Part shown: positions 8,813-19,572 of the stretch, piece by piece
Layout of the letters: each line of letters starts with the position of its first letter
How positions within the stretch are numbered: the first letter of the stretch is position 1
NCBI RefSeq assembly: GCF_900215535.1
Contig: NZ_OCND01000001.1
Span: 310,001-374,000, forward strand
Direction of reading: 5' to 3'
DNA length: 64,000 nt
From: Pseudoxanthomonas wuyuanensis
GTDB taxonomy: Bacteria > Pseudomonadota > Gammaproteobacteria > Xanthomonadales > Xanthomonadaceae
Made by a program: the position numbers and the translations under genes
The notes under the pieces: generated by a model
Databases searched by the model: none
What the model saw: only the letters and a program-made list of their open reading frames with translations
What the model was told of the DNA's origin: nothing

Positions 8813-11644
8813 ATGGAACAGGCAGGCAGGGAAATGGTGCGGGCCGCGCGGCTCACTGCGGGCGGACTGGCACTGCTGTTGGCGGCATGCGGCGGCGGCG
8901 GCGGCGGCAACGTCCGCAACGATCCGCCACCGGTCAGTCCGCCGCCGGCTACGCCGCCCCCGCCGGCGCCGGCAGGCGCCAGCCTGCATTTGCAGCTGAC
9001 CAATACGACTGTTGCGCACGCGGCCGGTTTCACCGGGCAGGGCGTGCGCATCGGTGTGGTCGACAGCGGGGTCAACCGCAACCATCCGGCGCTGGCCGGG
9101 CGGGTGATCCGCAATTTCACCTACATCAATCCCAACACCAACAATCTTGCGGTCGACGACGTGGTCGGGCACGGCACCTGGGTGTCGCAGATCCTGGCCG
9201 GCGCGCCGTTCGCCAATTCGCCCGGCGGTATCGCTCCGGGCGCGCAGATTGTCTCGGCGCGCATCATCAGCGATCGCGCGCCCAGCGACGATGGCTCCGG
9301 CCAGGGCAACCAGGTCGACGGCGCGCTCGGGCTGCTGCCGGTCCACCAGGATCTGATCGCCGCCGGCGCGCGCATCATGAACAACTCGTGGGGCGGCCTG
9401 TACTGGACCAACCCGGCGGCCACCGCACCGATCGCCGACGAATACCGCCCCTTCGTCTTCGCCAACGATGGCTTGGTGGTGTTTGCCACCGGCAATTCGG
9501 GCTTCGCCAATCCGTCCGACATGGCGGCACTGCCGAGCCAACCCGGCGTCGGCGGCAGCATGCCGGCCGCCGATCTGGAGCGCGGCTGGCTGGCGGTGGC
9601 GGCGCTGGATTCGAACAATCCGCACCAGCTGGCCGGCTATTCCAACGCCTGCGGCATTGCGATGCGCTATTGCCTGGTCGCGCCCGGCAGCGTCATCGTT
9701 ACCAACGAGAACGCGACCGAGGCCAATCACAGTTACGGCACCGTATCCGGCACTTCGCTGGCCGCGCCACAGGTGTCCGGCGCGGCCGCGCTGGTATGGG
9801 AAGCGTTTCCGTACTTCAACAACGATCTGGTGCGGCAGACATTGCTGGGCACGGCGACGGATCTGGGCGATCCCGGCGTGGATGCGGTGTTCGGGTACGG
9901 CCTGCTCAATGTCGGCAAGGCGGTGCTGGGCCCATCGCGGTTCGATTGGGGCGATGTGACGGTGTCCTTCGACGGCATCACGTCGGTCTGGTCGAATGCG
10001 ATCAGCGGCGATGGCGGATTGATCAAGCGCGGCAGCGGGCGATTGGAACTGGCGTTCTCGACCAACTATGGCGGCGATACGCGGGTGCAGGGTGGCACGC
10101 TGGCGTTCTCGTCCTCGGTGCCCGGCGACAGCTTCATCGAAGCCGGAGGCAACCTGGAACTGCGCGGGCTGGGCGTGCACGGCGATGTCGACAACCGCGG
10201 TACGCTGACCGTGCAAGGCATGGCAGGAAGCCGATTGGTGGAGGGCAACTATGTGCAGGGAAGCGGCGGCCGCTTCGCCTATCAGGTCGGATCGCCGTTG
10301 AACGTTTTCGGCACCGCGCAGCTGGCCGGGGATCTGCAGGTGATCGGTATCCGCAGCGGCTATGTGCGCAGCGACCGCGAACTGGTGCTGACGGCACAGG
10401 GCGGGTTGAGCGGGCGCTTCGACTCGTTGAGCAACGGGCCAGGCGTGTTTCTGCAAGCGACGCTCGGCTATGACGCGACAGAAGCTTGGCTCGATATCAC
10501 CCGACTGGATATTGCTGCCACTGCGATGGCCTTCGGCCAGATCAGCGCGGCCTCCGCGGCTGCCGCGGTTCGCATGGAGCAAGCATTCAAGCGCATGGAT
10601 GCACATGATGGCGACGCCGCTGGCGCCGAGCCCGTCGCGGATACGTTCCGAGCGCTCGCCGGCGAATTCCAGCGCAGTTCGACCCAGGCGGAGGCCAAGG
10701 CCTCGCTGGCCAGCCTGTCCGGCGAACTGCATGCCGCCGCCGATGCGATGACCTTCGATGCCATCGACGTCAGCCGGCGCGCCTTGTCGGCACGCTTCGA
10801 CCAGCTGATCGATCTGCCGCGGCCACGCGGCGACTGGTACCGACGGTTGGGCGAAGCGGGGCAGGGCAGCTATGGCGGCAACGATTTCCGGATGGACGGC
10901 TGGATGCTGGGCAGCGATCTGCGGCTGGGCGAATACGGCGTAGCCGGCGTCGCTTTCGGCGAAATTCGCGCACACAGCCAAATCGGTGGCGGCCGCCGCG
11001 ATCGCAGTCAGGACCGGCAGGCACAGGGGCAGGTCTATCTGGGCAGCGTGCGTGGCCAAGCCTACGCGCTGGGCCAACTCGGATTCGGCCGCTACGACCG
11101 GCAGATGCGGCGTGAACTGTGGCTGGGCCAGGCCCATCGTGGCGTGAACAGCGAGTACGCCGGAGATTTCACGTCTGCCAGCATCGAAACCGGCTACCGC
11201 TTCGGCACTGCGCTGGCGGCGATGACGCCGTATCTGGGCGTCGACCATGCCCGCGTCGACCGCGATGGTTTCAGCGAAGCAGGCGCCAGCGGCTTCGGCC
11301 TGCGGACCGACGCCAGCCAGGGTCAACGCACGCAGGCGATCGCAGGCGTGCGCCTGGCACGGTCATGGGACGGCCGGCATGGGCGCGGTTTCGGTGCGCG
11401 TGGCTATGCCGAGTGGCAGCAGACGCTGGCAGCGCGCGGCCTGGGCATCGATGCGAGCTTCGTCGGTGCGGAAGCCTGGGCGCCGCTGGTGGGCATTTCG
11501 CCGGAGGCGTCGGGCGGAGTGTTCGGCTTCAGCTTCGAGTCGCACCTGGCCGATGCTGCCACGCTCAGCTTCGGCTATGACCAGAGTTTCGGGCCGCGCG
11601 AGCGGTCGCGGATGCTGTCGGCGAGGTTCGCTGTCGGATTCTGA
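8813..11644 (+). CDS. Autotransporter serine protease, subtilisin (S8) type, with lipoprotein signal
   Basis: The 943-residue protein starts at an ATG at 8813 behind a purine-rich RBS (ggaagggggaagg). It has a lipobox LLLAAC with Cys26, a Gly/Pro-rich linker, and an S8 catalytic domain with Asp84 (GVVDSG), His120 (GHGTW) and Ser315 (SGTSLAAP). A passenger-associated repeat follows around 400-480 (GGDTRVQGGTLAFSSS). A C-terminal autotransporter beta-barrel ends in a terminal Phe (SARFAVGF). It is predicted to be tethered or released at the cell surface, as NalP-like proteases are. Substrates are unknown. Confidence 0.92.
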   Translation: MEQAGREMVRAARLTAGGLALLLAACGGGGGGNVRNDPPPVSPPPATPPPPAPAGASLHLQLTNTTVAHAAGFTGQGVRIGVVDSGVNRNHPALAGRVIRNFTYINPNTNNLAVDDVVGHGTWVSQILAGAPFANSPGGIAPGAQIVSARIISDRAPSDDGSGQGNQVDGALGLLPVHQDLIAAGARIMNNSWGGLYWTNPAATAPIADEYRPFVFANDGLVVFATGNSGFANPSDMAALPSQPGVGGSMPAADLERGWLAVAALDSNNPHQLAGYSNACGIAMRYCLVAPGSVIVTNENATEANHSYGTVSGTSLAAPQVSGAAALVWEAFPYFNNDLVRQTLLGTATDLGDPGVDAVFGYGLLNVGKAVLGPSRFDWGDVTVSFDGITSVWSNAISGDGGLIKRGSGRLELAFSTNYGGDTRVQGGTLAFSSSVPGDSFIEAGGNLELRGLGVHGDVDNRGTLTVQGMAGSRLVEGNYVQGSGGRFAYQVGSPLNVFGTAQLAGDLQVIGIRSGYVRSDRELVLTAQGGLSGRFDSLSNGPGVFLQATLGYDATEAWLDITRLDIAATAMAFGQISAASAAAAVRMEQAFKRMDAHDGDAAGAEPVADTFRALAGEFQRSSTQAEAKASLASLSGELHAAADAMTFDAIDVSRRALSARFDQLIDLPRPRGDWYRRLGEAGQGSYGGNDFRMDGWMLGSDLRLGEYGVAGVAFGEIRAHSQIGGGRRDRSQDRQAQGQVYLGSVRGQAYALGQLGFGRYDRQMRRELWLGQAHRGVNSEYAGDFTSASIETGYRFGTALAAMTPYLGVDHARVDRDGFSEAGASGFGLRTDASQGQRTQAIAGVRLARSWDGRHGRGFGARGYAEWQQTLAARGLGIDASFVGAEAWAPLVGISPEASGGVFGFSFESHLADAATLSFGYDQSFGPRERSRMLSARFAVGF

Positions 11645-11664
11645 AGCGCTGCAATCTTGGTGCG

Positions 11665-11690
11665 GTAGAGCGGAGCAGATTCCGCTCTAC
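11665..11690. terminator. Bidirectional hairpin between convergent genes
   Basis: A perfect 10-bp stem, gtagagcgga / tccgctctac with a 6-base loop, lies between the end of the autotransporter gene and the end of the convergent isovaleryl-CoA dehydrogenase gene. Confidence 0.55.
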
Positions 11691-11711
11691 TGCGTGAGGT
11701 CCGCGAGGCCG

Positions 11712-12869
11712 TCAGTCGCGGCCGTCGAATAGTTCGCGGCCAATCAGCATGCGGCGGATTTCGTTGGTGCCGGCGCCGATGGCGTACAGCTTGGCGTCGC
11801 GCAGCAGGCGGCCGGCCGGGTATTCGTTGATGTAGCCGTTGCCGCCCAGCGCCTGGATCGCTTCCAGCGCGACCTGCACCGCCGCTTCCGACGCGTGCAG
11901 CAGGCAACCGGCGGCGGCGGCGCGCGAATTGCGGCCGCTATCGTAATCGCGCGCCACCTGGTAGGCGAACGCGCGGCTGGACTGCAACTGGGTGTACATG
12001 TCGGCCAGCTTGCCCTGCATCAGCCCGAAGGTGCCGATGGCCGCATCGAACTGCTTGCGTTCGCGGACATAGGGCAGGGTGAGGTCGAGGGCTGCCTGCA
12101 TCAACCCGATCGGGCCGCCGCTGAGCACCAGCCGCTCGGTGTTGAGGCCGCTCATCAGCACGCGCACGCCCTGGTTCGTCTCGCCCAGCACGTTGGCGGC
12201 CGGGATTTCGCAGTTCTCGAACACCAGCTCGCAGGTGTTGCTGCCGCGCATGCCCAGCTTGTCCAGCTTCTGCGCGGTGGAAAAGCCCGGCATGCCTTTT
12301 TCGACGATGAAGGCGGTCATGCATTTGGAGCCTGCGTCCTTGCCGGCGGTGCGCATGTAGACGATCAGCACATCGGCTTCCGGGCCGTTGGTGATCCACA
12401 TCTTGTTGCCGGTGGCGACCCAGACGCCGTCCTTGAATTCGGCGCGGCAGCTCATCGAACCGACCACGTCCGAGCCGGCGCCGGGTTCGCTCATCGCCAG
12501 CGCGCCCTTCCATTGGCCGCTGCACAGCTTGGGCAGGTACTTGCGGCGCTGGGCGTCGTTGCCGTTGAGATACAGGTTGGACACGCAGAGATTGGAATGC
12601 GCGCCGTAGCTCAGGCCGACCGAACCGGAAGCGCGGGAGATTTCCTCCATCGCCACCAGGTGCGCCAGGTAGCCCATGCCGCTGCCGCCGAATTCCGGAT
12701 CGACGGTCATGCCCAGCAGTCCCATCTCGCCCAGCTTGGGCCACAGGTCCTGCGGAAACGCGTTGTCGTGATCGATCTGCGCGGCGCGCGGCGCGATTTC
12801 GCTTTCGGCGAAACGGCGTACCGCCTCGCGCAGCGCGTCGATTTCTTCCCCCAACTCAAACGGTCGCAT
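11712..12869 (-). CDS. liuA: Isovaleryl-CoA dehydrogenase
   Basis: The 385-residue acyl-CoA dehydrogenase has the FAD-binding motifs [11 protein letters not shown] (124-134) and NKMWITNGP. Its catalytic glutamate, Glu245, is in [13 protein letters not shown], the position typical of isovaleryl-CoA dehydrogenases rather than of medium/short-chain enzymes. It oxidises isovaleryl-CoA to 3-methylcrotonyl-CoA, the substrate of the carboxylase encoded at 4518-6125. A very strong RBS (aggagggagg) precedes it. It sits 41 bases after the leucine dehydrogenase gene, so the two probably form an operon. Confidence 0.93.
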   Translation of the reverse strand: MRPFELGEEIDALREAVRRFAESEIAPRAAQIDHDNAFPQDLWPKLGEMGLLGMTVDPEFGGSGMGYLAHLVAMEEISRASGSVGLSYGAHSNLCVSNLYLNGNDAQRRKYLPKLCSGQWKGALAMSEPGAGSDVVGSMSCRAEFKDGVWVATGNKMWITNGPEADVLIVYMRTAGKDAGSKCMTAFIVEKGMPGFSTAQKLDKLGMRGSNTCELVFENCEIPAANVLGETNQGVRVLMSGLNTERLVLSGGPIGLMQAALDLTLPYVRERKQFDAAIGTFGLMQGKLADMYTQLQSSRAFAYQVARDYDSGRNSRAAAAGCLLHASEAAVQVALEAIQALGGNGYINEYPAGRLLRDAKLYAIGAGTNEIRRMLIGRELFDGRD

Positions 12870-12910
12870 CCGGTCCTCCCTCCTTTGCGGCCTGGGTATT
12901 CTGTATTCGG

Positions 12911-14011
12911 TCAGTGCTCGCCGCGCAAGTGCCCCATGAAGCGCGGCGCGGTGCGGCCGAGCGGCAGCTTGAGCTTGCCGATGGAACCGATGCGCGCTTC
13001 GGCCATGCGGTCGGCGGCGTATTGCGGGGTGATGTTCTCACGGTCGGCCAGTTCGAAGATCTTGCCGACGGTGTGGTAGATGGTGCGCATCATGCGCATT
13101 GCGCGTTCGCGGTTGTAGCCGTCGATTTCCAGCGATACGTTCATGACGCCGCCGGCGTTGACCGCGTAATCCGGCGCGTACAGGATGCCGCGCTTGGCGG
13201 CTTCATCGCCGGTCACATGCGACATCTGGTTGTTGGCGGTGCCGCAGATGATCCTGGCCTTCAGCCGCGGCAACGTCTCTGCGTTGATGGCGTATTCCAG
13301 CGCGCACGGCGCGAATACATCCACCGGCAGGTCGTAGATTTCGTCCGGCTTGACCGCCTCGGCGCCGAATTCCTCCACCGCGTGCGCGACCAGCCTGGGG
13401 TTGAGGTCGGTGACGAACAGCTTGGCGCCGCGCTCCTTCAGCAGCTTGACGAACTCCATGCCGATATGGCCCAGGCCCTGTACGGCGATGCTGGTCTTGC
13501 CGACCTCCTCGTGGCCGAACTTCCTGTTGAGCGTGGCCATCAGCCCCTGCAGCGCCCCGTAGGCGGTGAACGGCGCGGGGTCGCCCGAGCCGCCGTGGAC
13601 CTGATGCACGCCCACCACGTATTCGGTTTCGCGGTAGACGTTTTCCATGTCGTTGACGTCGGTGCCCACGTCCTCGGCGGTGATGTAGCGGCCGCCCAGC
13701 GAGTCCACGTAGCGGCCGAACGAGCGGAACAGCACCTCGCTCTTGTCCTGATCGCAGTCGCCGATGATCACCGCCTTGCCGCCGCCGACGCTGAGCCCGG
13801 CCAGCGCGTTCTTGTAGGTCATCGTGCGGCTCAGGCGCAGCGCATCGGTCAGGGCCAGGTTGCTGTCGGCGTACTGGCGCATGCGTACGCCGCCCAGGGC
13901 AGGGCCCAGTACCGTGCTGTGGATGGCGATGATGGCCTTCAGCCCCGCATCGGGGTTGTGGCAGAACACGACCTGTTCGTGGCCGGAGGTGTCGAGGGTT
14001 TCGAAGATCAT
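12911..14011 (-). CDS. ldh: Leucine (branched-chain amino acid) dehydrogenase
   Basis: The 366-residue Glu/Leu/Phe/Val dehydrogenase has the catalytic lysines in [18 protein letters not shown] (Lys67, Lys79) and an NAD-binding GLGHIGMEF segment. It deaminates leucine, valine and isoleucine to 2-oxo acids. It heads the unit with isovaleryl-CoA dehydrogenase, which lets leucine carbon enter catabolism or feed iso-branched fatty acid synthesis. I chose the start at 14011 ([14 protein letters not shown]) over an upstream ATG at 14083 because it matches the usual N-terminus of the family. Confidence 0.92.
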   Translation of the reverse strand: MIFETLDTSGHEQVVFCHNPDAGLKAIIAIHSTVLGPALGGVRMRQYADSNLALTDALRLSRTMTYKNALAGLSVGGGKAVIIGDCDQDKSEVLFRSFGRYVDSLGGRYITAEDVGTDVNDMENVYRETEYVVGVHQVHGGSGDPAPFTAYGALQGLMATLNRKFGHEEVGKTSIAVQGLGHIGMEFVKLLKERGAKLFVTDLNPRLVAHAVEEFGAEAVKPDEIYDLPVDVFAPCALEYAINAETLPRLKARIICGTANNQMSHVTGDEAAKRGILYAPDYAVNAGGVMNVSLEIDGYNRERAMRMMRTIYHTVGKIFELADRENITPQYAADRMAEARIGSIGKLKLPLGRTAPRFMGHLRGEH

Positions 14012-14210
14012 TGCGGGCTCCGGGGCGGCGTGGGGTTGCCGCAGGCTTGCCTGTGATTCGGTTAAGTGACTGGTAGAAAACAAAAAAGCGACGTTTCCGG
14101 AACACGCCCGAGGTCGTCGCAGGGGCGCAGTTTAATGCAATCGCGGTAGCGGGGCCGAAAGTGTGGTCCTGTCCGGGTGAACGGCATGGCTCAGCCGGAA
14201 CTTGAATAAA

Positions 14211-14222
14211 ACGAACGGTCGT
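14211..14222. promoter_or_regulatory. Palindromic operator upstream of the TetR gene
   Basis: The sequence acgaacggtcgt is symmetric at 10 of 12 positions and lies 16 bases before the preferred tetR start, in an AT-rich stretch (cttgaataaaacgaacgg). TetR proteins usually repress their own gene through such CGAACG-type palindromes. Confidence 0.5.
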
Positions 14223-14237
14223 GCTATTTATCGCATC

Positions 14238-14837
14238 ATGAACCTGGCCGCCTCCACCAGCAAGGGCACCGCCACCCGCGAGATGATCCTCGAGCGGGCC
14301 TACGGCATCGCCTGCCGGTTCGGCCTGGAAGGCCTGTCCATTGGCGAGCTGGCTACCGCCGCGGGCATGTCCAAGAGTGGGGTGTTCGCCCATTTCGGTT
14401 CGCGCGAGGAACTGCAACTGACGGTGCTGGACTGGACCGCAGCGCGGTTCGGCCATGCGGTGATGGGGCCGGCATTGCGGCAACCGCGTGGGTTGCCGCG
14501 GCTGCGCGCCATCATGCTGGGCTGGTTCGAATGGGTGCGCGCCAACCCGGATGGTTGCGTGATGCTGGGCGCCGCCGGCGAATACGACGGCCGCCCCGGA
14601 CCGCAGCGCGACCGCGTGGTCGAGTGGCTGGCCCAGTGGCGTGCGCAGCTCGGCAAAGCCATCGCCATGTGCATCGAAAGCGGCGAGCTGCGTTCCGATA
14701 TCGACCCGGCGTTGCTGTCGTTCCAGTTGTTCTCGATCACCGAAGGGCTGCATCACGCCCGCCTGTACGACCCGCAGCATGCCGAACAGCTCGCCCGCAG
14801 CGCGCTGGATCAGCTGCTGCGCAACTCCGCCCCCTGA
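14238..14837 (+). CDS. TetR family transcriptional regulator
   Basis: The 199-residue protein has a clear N-terminal helix-turn-helix, GLSIGELATAAGMSKSGVFAHFGSREEL (about 34-61). The C-terminal ligand-binding domain is of the type often annotated as TetR_C_33. The ATG at 14238 is preferred; a TTG at 14202 would add 12 residues and run through the putative operator. It is followed 24 bases later by an alpha/beta hydrolase gene, its probable target. Confidence 0.88.
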   Translation: MNLAASTSKGTATREMILERAYGIACRFGLEGLSIGELATAAGMSKSGVFAHFGSREELQLTVLDWTAARFGHAVMGPALRQPRGLPRLRAIMLGWFEWVRANPDGCVMLGAAGEYDGRPGPQRDRVVEWLAQWRAQLGKAIAMCIESGELRSDIDPALLSFQLFSITEGLHHARLYDPQHAEQLARSALDQLLRNSAP

Positions 14838-14861
14838 CTCGGTCCATTCGTGGAGATCGCC

Positions 14862-15791
14862 ATGGCTGTCATCGCTTCCCCCAAAAAAAGCACGAACGTT
14901 CGAAATATTGCCCGCTTGGCGGTACTGCGCACCGGCTACCGGCTGGGCAGCTGGCTGATGCCTGTCATCACGCTGCAGCGGGCGTTTCGCCTGTTCGGCA
15001 CACCGTTGCCCGGCGGCCGCCTGCGCGCGCGCCACAGCGATACGGCCGGCGCCCGCATCCACGAGTTGCCGTTCGGCCGCGAGCGCATCACCGTCTATGT
15101 CTGGGGCGATGCCGCCACCCAACCGCTGGTGCTGCTGGCGCATGGCTGGTCCGGCTATGGGCTGTTCTTCCTGCCCTGGGTGCAGGCGCTGCGGAGCGCC
15201 GGTTACGCGGTCGCCACCTTCGATCAGGTCGCGCATGGGCGCAGCAGCGGTTACCGGGCCACGTTGCCGATGTTCGCCGATGTGCTGCACCGGGTCGCCA
15301 ACCATCTGGGGCCGCTGGCGGCGGTGGTCGGCCATTCGCTGGGGGGCGCGGCGGCGATGCTGGCGCTGTCCAGGGGTATCGCGGCCGAACGCGCGGTACT
15401 GATTGCGCCGGCCGCCGATCCGGGACTGGCGGCGCAGCGCTTCGCCGGTTTCATCGGGCTGGCGGAGCATCTGTCGGGACGGTTGTTCGATGAATTCGAA
15501 TCGCTGACCGGCATTTGCGTCGACACGCTGCAGGCGCATGTCAACGCACCGCATATCGGCCGCACGGCGCTGATCGTCCATGACCTGGAGGACGGCGAGG
15601 TGCCGTGGGCCGAAGGCGAGCGTTATGCGCGCTACTGGCCCGACGCGCGCCTGCTCAGCACCACCGGCTTGGGCCACAACCGCATCGTCACTGCGGCGCC
15701 GGTCATCGCCAGCGCGCTGCGTTTCCTGCAAGGCCAGCCCGTCGGCGACCGGGTGGTGTCCTCGCCCAACCTGCCTTACGGCTGGGCCTGA
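14862..15791 (+). CDS. Alpha/beta hydrolase
   Basis: The 309-residue protein has an alpha/beta hydrolase core with an oxyanion segment LAHGWSG (92-98), a nucleophile elbow GHSLGG (Ser159) and a late histidine in GLGHNRIV. It is probably an esterase or lipase-like hydrolase of hydrophobic esters. It follows the TetR gene closely, an arrangement common in Lysobacteraceae, which suggests inducible expression. The substrate is unknown. Confidence 0.85.
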   Translation: MAVIASPKKSTNVRNIARLAVLRTGYRLGSWLMPVITLQRAFRLFGTPLPGGRLRARHSDTAGARIHELPFGRERITVYVWGDAATQPLVLLAHGWSGYGLFFLPWVQALRSAGYAVATFDQVAHGRSSGYRATLPMFADVLHRVANHLGPLAAVVGHSLGGAAAMLALSRGIAAERAVLIAPAADPGLAAQRFAGFIGLAEHLSGRLFDEFESLTGICVDTLQAHVNAPHIGRTALIVHDLEDGEVPWAEGERYARYWPDARLLSTTGLGHNRIVTAAPVIASALRFLQGQPVGDRVVSSPNLPYGWA

Positions 15792-15936
15792 GCCGGGGCG
15801 GGTTTCCGCCGGATTGCGCAAACCGCACGGCCGCGTAGGGTTGCCGTCGCGGTTGCGCCTGCGCCCGCAACACGTTTGGACAAGCCGCCGCACGGTACAA
15901 TTCCGCTCTTCGCACAATGCACGAGTGAGGGCGCGC

Positions 15937-18900
15937 ATGAGCACACCGGCTTTCCATGTTCCCGCAGTACAGGCAGATGCAACGCCGCTGCGTTTTGTTA
16001 CCGCAGCCAGCCTGTTCGACGGGCATGATGCCGCCATCAACATCATGCGCCGGTTGATCCAGGGGCAGGGCGCGGAGGTGGTCCACCTGGGCCACAACCG
16101 CAGCGTCGAGGATGTGGTGCGCGCCGCGCTGCAGGAAGACGCCGACGGCATCGCGCTGTCCAGCTACCAGGGCGGCCATGTCGAATACTTCAAGTACATG
16201 GTCGACATGCTGCGCGAACGCGGCGCTGGCCATATCCGCGTGTTCGGCGGCGGCGGCGGCACCATCACCCCGGAAGAGATCGCCGAACTGCAGGCCTACG
16301 GCGTAGAACGCATCTATCACCCCAACGACGGCATGAAGATGGGGCTGGTGGAGATGATTGAGGATGTGGTGGCGCGTGCGCAGCATGCGCGCGACCGGGA
16401 ACCGGGAACCGAAGACCCGGCGAATGCGGCGCTCCCCTCGATCAACGATGAAATCGCCATCGGCCGCATGCTTTCGGCGATAGAGGACGGCCTGTTTTCC
16501 GAATCGGAGCTCGCGCACCTGCGCAAGCAATGGAACCTTGCCTCAGGCTCGCAGGTCCCCGGTCCCCGGTCTCCGGTACTCGGCATCACCGGCACCGGCG
16601 GCGCCGGCAAGTCGTCGGTCACCGACGAACTGCTGAACCGCTTCCTGGCCAGCTTTCCGCAGATGCGCATCGCGGTGATCTCGGTCGACCCGACCCGCCG
16701 CCGCACCGGCGGCGCGCTGCTGGGCGATCGCATCCGCATGAACTCGCTGCGCAGCCACCGCGTCTACATGCGCTCGATGGCCACGCGCCGGCAGAACGTG
16801 GCAACCAATGCGGTGCTGAAGGACTGCATTGGCTTCCTCAAAAGCCTGGCCTTCGACCTGGTCATCGTCGAAACCGCCGGCATCGGCCAGAGCGATTCTG
16901 AAATCGTCGATCTGGTCGACTTCCCCGTATACGTGATGACCAGCGACTACGGCGCGGCCAGCCAGCTGGAAAAGATCGACATGCTGGATTTCGCCGAACT
17001 GGTGGTGCTGAACAAATACGACAAGCGCGGCGCCGAGGATGCGCTGCGCGACGTGCGCAAGCAATGGAAGCGCAACCGTGTGGCGTTCCAGATGAAGGAC
17101 GAGGACGTCCCGGTGTATCCCACCATCGCCAGCCAGTTCAACGATCCCGGCATCAGCTGGATGTTCGCCAACCTGTGCCGGCTGTTGCGCGAAAAGCTGG
17201 GGGCCGGGAATGCGGAACCGGGAGCGCGCGCGCGCGGCAGCGACAGGTGCGATTTCAATCCCGACGTCGATACCGGGCTGAAGGAACCGCGCGCCACCGT
17301 GCTGATTCCCGGCGCGCGCATCCGCTACCTGGCTGAAATCGCCGAGCAGGGCCGCAACATCAACCGCCGCATCGAAACCGAGGCCGAAACCGCCAGCCGC
17401 GCGCAGAGCTATTGGCAGTCGCTGCGGGATCTGCAAGATCTGGCGTTGCCGAAGGCGTTGGATTTGTATGACGCCAAATCCCTTCTGCCGGAGGGGGAAG
17501 GGAAAGCCGCCGCCGACCGCACCCTGCTGACCCTGCGCCAACGCTACAACGACGCCGTGCAGTCGCTCAGCTCCGAAGCGCTGAAGCTGCTGCGCGAATG
17601 GCCGCAGCGGCTGAAGGCGGTGACCGACCAGGTCAACGAGTACCAGGTGCGCGGCAAGACCATCCGCATCGACAACTACACCACCTCGCTCAGCCACCAG
17701 CCGATTCCCAAGATCGCCGCGCCCAGCTACAACGGCTGGGGCGAACTGCTGACCTTCCTGCAGAAGGAAAACCTGCCCGGCAGCTACCCATACACCGGCG
17801 GCGTGTACCCGTACCGCCGCACCGGCGAGGACCCGATCCGCATGTTCGCCGGCGAGGGCACGCCCGAGCGCACCAACCGCCGTTTCCATTACCTCAGCGT
17901 CGGCCAACCGGCCGCGCGCCTGTCCACCGCCTTCGACAGCGTCACGCTATACGGAGAAGATCCGGCGCCGCGCCCGGACATCTACGGCAAGATCGGAAAT
18001 TCCGGCGTCAACATCCCCACGCTGGACGACATGAAGAAGCTGTATTCGGGCTTCGACCTGTGCGCGCCGACCACCAGCGTGTCGATGACGATCAACGGCC
18101 CGGCGCCGATGATCCTGGCGATGTTCATGAATACCGCCATCGATCAGCAGGTGGAGAAATACCTGAAGGAAGACGACGCGCGCTGGACCGAGGCGCAGCG
18201 GAAGATCGATGCGCTGTTCGCCGGACGGGTACGCCCCACCTATGCCGGCGATCTGCCGCCGACCAACAACGGTCTGGGCCTGGGCCTGCTGGGCGTCACC
18301 GGCGATCAGCTGGTCGACGCCGACACCTACGCGCGCATCAAGGCCGATACGCTGAAGACAGTACGCGGCACCGTGCAGGCCGACATCCTGAAGGAAGACC
18401 AGGCGCAGAACACCTGCATCTTCAGCACCGAGTTCGCGCTGCGGATGATGGGCGACATCCAGCAATACTTCGTCGACAACGGTGTGCGCAACTTCTACTC
18501 GGTGTCGATTTCCGGCTATCACATCGCCGAAGCCGGGGCCAATCCGATCTCGCAGCTGGCCTTCACGCTGAGCAACGGCTTCACCATCGTCGAGTACTAC
18601 CTGGCGCGCGGGATGAAGATCGACGACTTCGCGCCCAACCTGAGCTTCTTCTTCAGCAACGGCATGGACCCGGAGTACACCGTCATCGGCCGCGTCGCCC
18701 GCCGCATCTGGGCGCGCGCCATGCGCGAGCGCTACGGCGCCAACGAACGCAGCCAGATGATGAAGTACCACATCCAGACCTCCGGCCGCAGCCTGCACGC
18801 GCAGGAAATCCAGTTCAACGACATCCGCACCACGTTGCAGGCCCTGTACGCGCTGTTCGACAACTGCAACAGCCTGCATACCAACGCCTACGACGAGGCC

Positions 18901-19533
18901 ATCACCACGCCCACCGAAGAAAGCGTGCGCCGCGCGGTGGCCATCCAGATGATCATCAACAAGGAACTGGGGCTCAACTTCAACGAGAACCCCTGGCAGG
19001 GCAGCTTCGTCGTGGACTACCTGACCGATCTGGTCGAGGAAGCGGTGTACAAGGAATTCGAAGCCATCAGCGAACGCGGCGGCGTGCTTGGCGCCATGGA
19101 CACCATGTACCAGCGCGGCAAGATCCAGGAAGAGTCGCTGTACTACGAACACAAGAAGCACGACGGCAGCCTGCCGCTGGTAGGCGTGAACACGTTCCTG
19201 CCCAAGGAACACGGCGGCGAAGTGGCGACCGAAATCGAGCTGATCCGCTCCACCGAGGAGGAAAAGGGCCAGCAGATCGCCAACGTCCAGGCCTGGCAGG
19301 CCAATCGCAACTCATTGGCCCCGGAAGGCGAGACCGACCACGCCCATGTGGTCGAGGACGACACCATTGCCAACGAAACCCATGACGGCCACGGGCTGGG
19401 GTATCTTCAGCGCACGGCCCGCGAACGCCGCAACGTGTTCGAGGCGCTGATCGAGGCGGTAAAGACCCACAGCCTGGGGCAGATCAGCCACGCGTTGTAT
19501 GACGTGGGTGGGGAGTACCGAAGGAATATGTAG
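15937..19533 (+). CDS. icmF: Fused isobutyryl-CoA mutase IcmF
   Basis: The 1198-residue protein has three parts. The first is an N-terminal B12-binding domain with [11 protein letters not shown] (His30 as lower cobalt ligand). The second is a MeaB-like G-protein chaperone with P-loop GTGGAGKSS (219-227) and NKYDK (359-363). The third is a C-terminal acyl-CoA mutase domain containing [20 protein letters not shown]. This domain order identifies IcmF, which interconverts isobutyryl-CoA and n-butyryl-CoA with adenosylcobalamin, rather than methylmalonyl-CoA mutase. The chosen ATG follows a GAGTGAGG stretch. Four linker segments look like short in-frame repeat insertions (listed separately). Confidence 0.93.
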   Translation: MSTPAFHVPAVQADATPLRFVTAASLFDGHDAAINIMRRLIQGQGAEVVHLGHNRSVEDVVRAALQEDADGIALSSYQGGHVEYFKYMVDMLRERGAGHIRVFGGGGGTITPEEIAELQAYGVERIYHPNDGMKMGLVEMIEDVVARAQHARDREPGTEDPANAALPSINDEIAIGRMLSAIEDGLFSESELAHLRKQWNLASGSQVPGPRSPVLGITGTGGAGKSSVTDELLNRFLASFPQMRIAVISVDPTRRRTGGALLGDRIRMNSLRSHRVYMRSMATRRQNVATNAVLKDCIGFLKSLAFDLVIVETAGIGQSDSEIVDLVDFPVYVMTSDYGAASQLEKIDMLDFAELVVLNKYDKRGAEDALRDVRKQWKRNRVAFQMKDEDVPVYPTIASQFNDPGISWMFANLCRLLREKLGAGNAEPGARARGSDRCDFNPDVDTGLKEPRATVLIPGARIRYLAEIAEQGRNINRRIETEAETASRAQSYWQSLRDLQDLALPKALDLYDAKSLLPEGEGKAAADRTLLTLRQRYNDAVQSLSSEALKLLREWPQRLKAVTDQVNEYQVRGKTIRIDNYTTSLSHQPIPKIAAPSYNGWGELLTFLQKENLPGSYPYTGGVYPYRRTGEDPIRMFAGEGTPERTNRRFHYLSVGQPAARLSTAFDSVTLYGEDPAPRPDIYGKIGNSGVNIPTLDDMKKLYSGFDLCAPTTSVSMTINGPAPMILAMFMNTAIDQQVEKYLKEDDARWTEAQRKIDALFAGRVRPTYAGDLPPTNNGLGLGLLGVTGDQLVDADTYARIKADTLKTVRGTVQADILKEDQAQNTCIFSTEFALRMMGDIQQYFVDNGVRNFYSVSISGYHIAEAGANPISQLAFTLSNGFTIVEYYLARGMKIDDFAPNLSFFFSNGMDPEYTVIGRVARRIWARAMRERYGANERSQMMKYHIQTSGRSLHAQEIQFNDIRTTLQALYALFDNCNSLHTNAYDEAITTPTEESVRRAVAIQMIINKELGLNFNENPWQGSFVVDYLTDLVEEAVYKEFEAISERGGVLGAMDTMYQRGKIQEESLYYEHKKHDGSLPLVGVNTFLPKEHGGEVATEIELIRSTEEEKGQQIANVQAWQANRNSLAPEGETDHAHVVEDDTIANETHDGHGLGYLQRTARERRNVFEALIEAVKTHSLGQISHALYDVGGEYRRNM
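16388..16426 (+). repeat. In-frame short repeat in icmF, linker 1
   Basis: Tandem gaccgggaaccgggaacc is found in a linker between the B12 and G domains (around residues 152-163, [11 protein letters not shown]). Such CCGGGAACC strings are typical intergenic repeats of xanthomonad-like genomes; here the insertion keeps the frame. Confidence 0.5.
16552..16578 (+). repeat. In-frame short repeat in icmF, linker 2
   Basis: The string caggtccccggtccccggtc encodes QVPGPRSP immediately before the P-loop strand. Its composition matches the linker 1 repeat in opposite sense. Confidence 0.45.
17202..17237 (+). repeat. In-frame short repeat in icmF, linker 3
   Basis: The string gggaatgcggaaccgggagc encodes [11 protein letters not shown] between the G domain and the mutase linker. 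It is again a GGAACCGGGA-type repeat in frame. Confidence 0.45.
17480..17510 (+). repeat. In-frame palindromic repeat in icmF, linker 4
   Basis: The string cccttctgccggagggggaa followed by ggg is an imperfect palindrome encoding SLLPEGEGK. This SPLPEGEG-type peptide is a known signature of a repetitive palindrome widespread in xanthomonad genomes. Confidence 0.55.
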
Positions 19534-19572
19534 CAATAACCGTCCCGCGCGTTGGGCCGCGTGGGGTTCCCA

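Noticed and set aside
8651-11326. Long open frame (891 codons) antisense to the autotransporter
   Set aside because: It is a GC-rich mirror frame; the plus strand carries clear S8 motifs, signal and beta-barrel, while the antisense product has no recognisable domain.
13203-16151. Long minus-strand frame (982 codons)
   Set aside because: It crosses leucine dehydrogenase, TetR, hydrolase and the icmF start, all of which have strong family motifs; the frame itself is low-complexity Arg/Gln/Ala.
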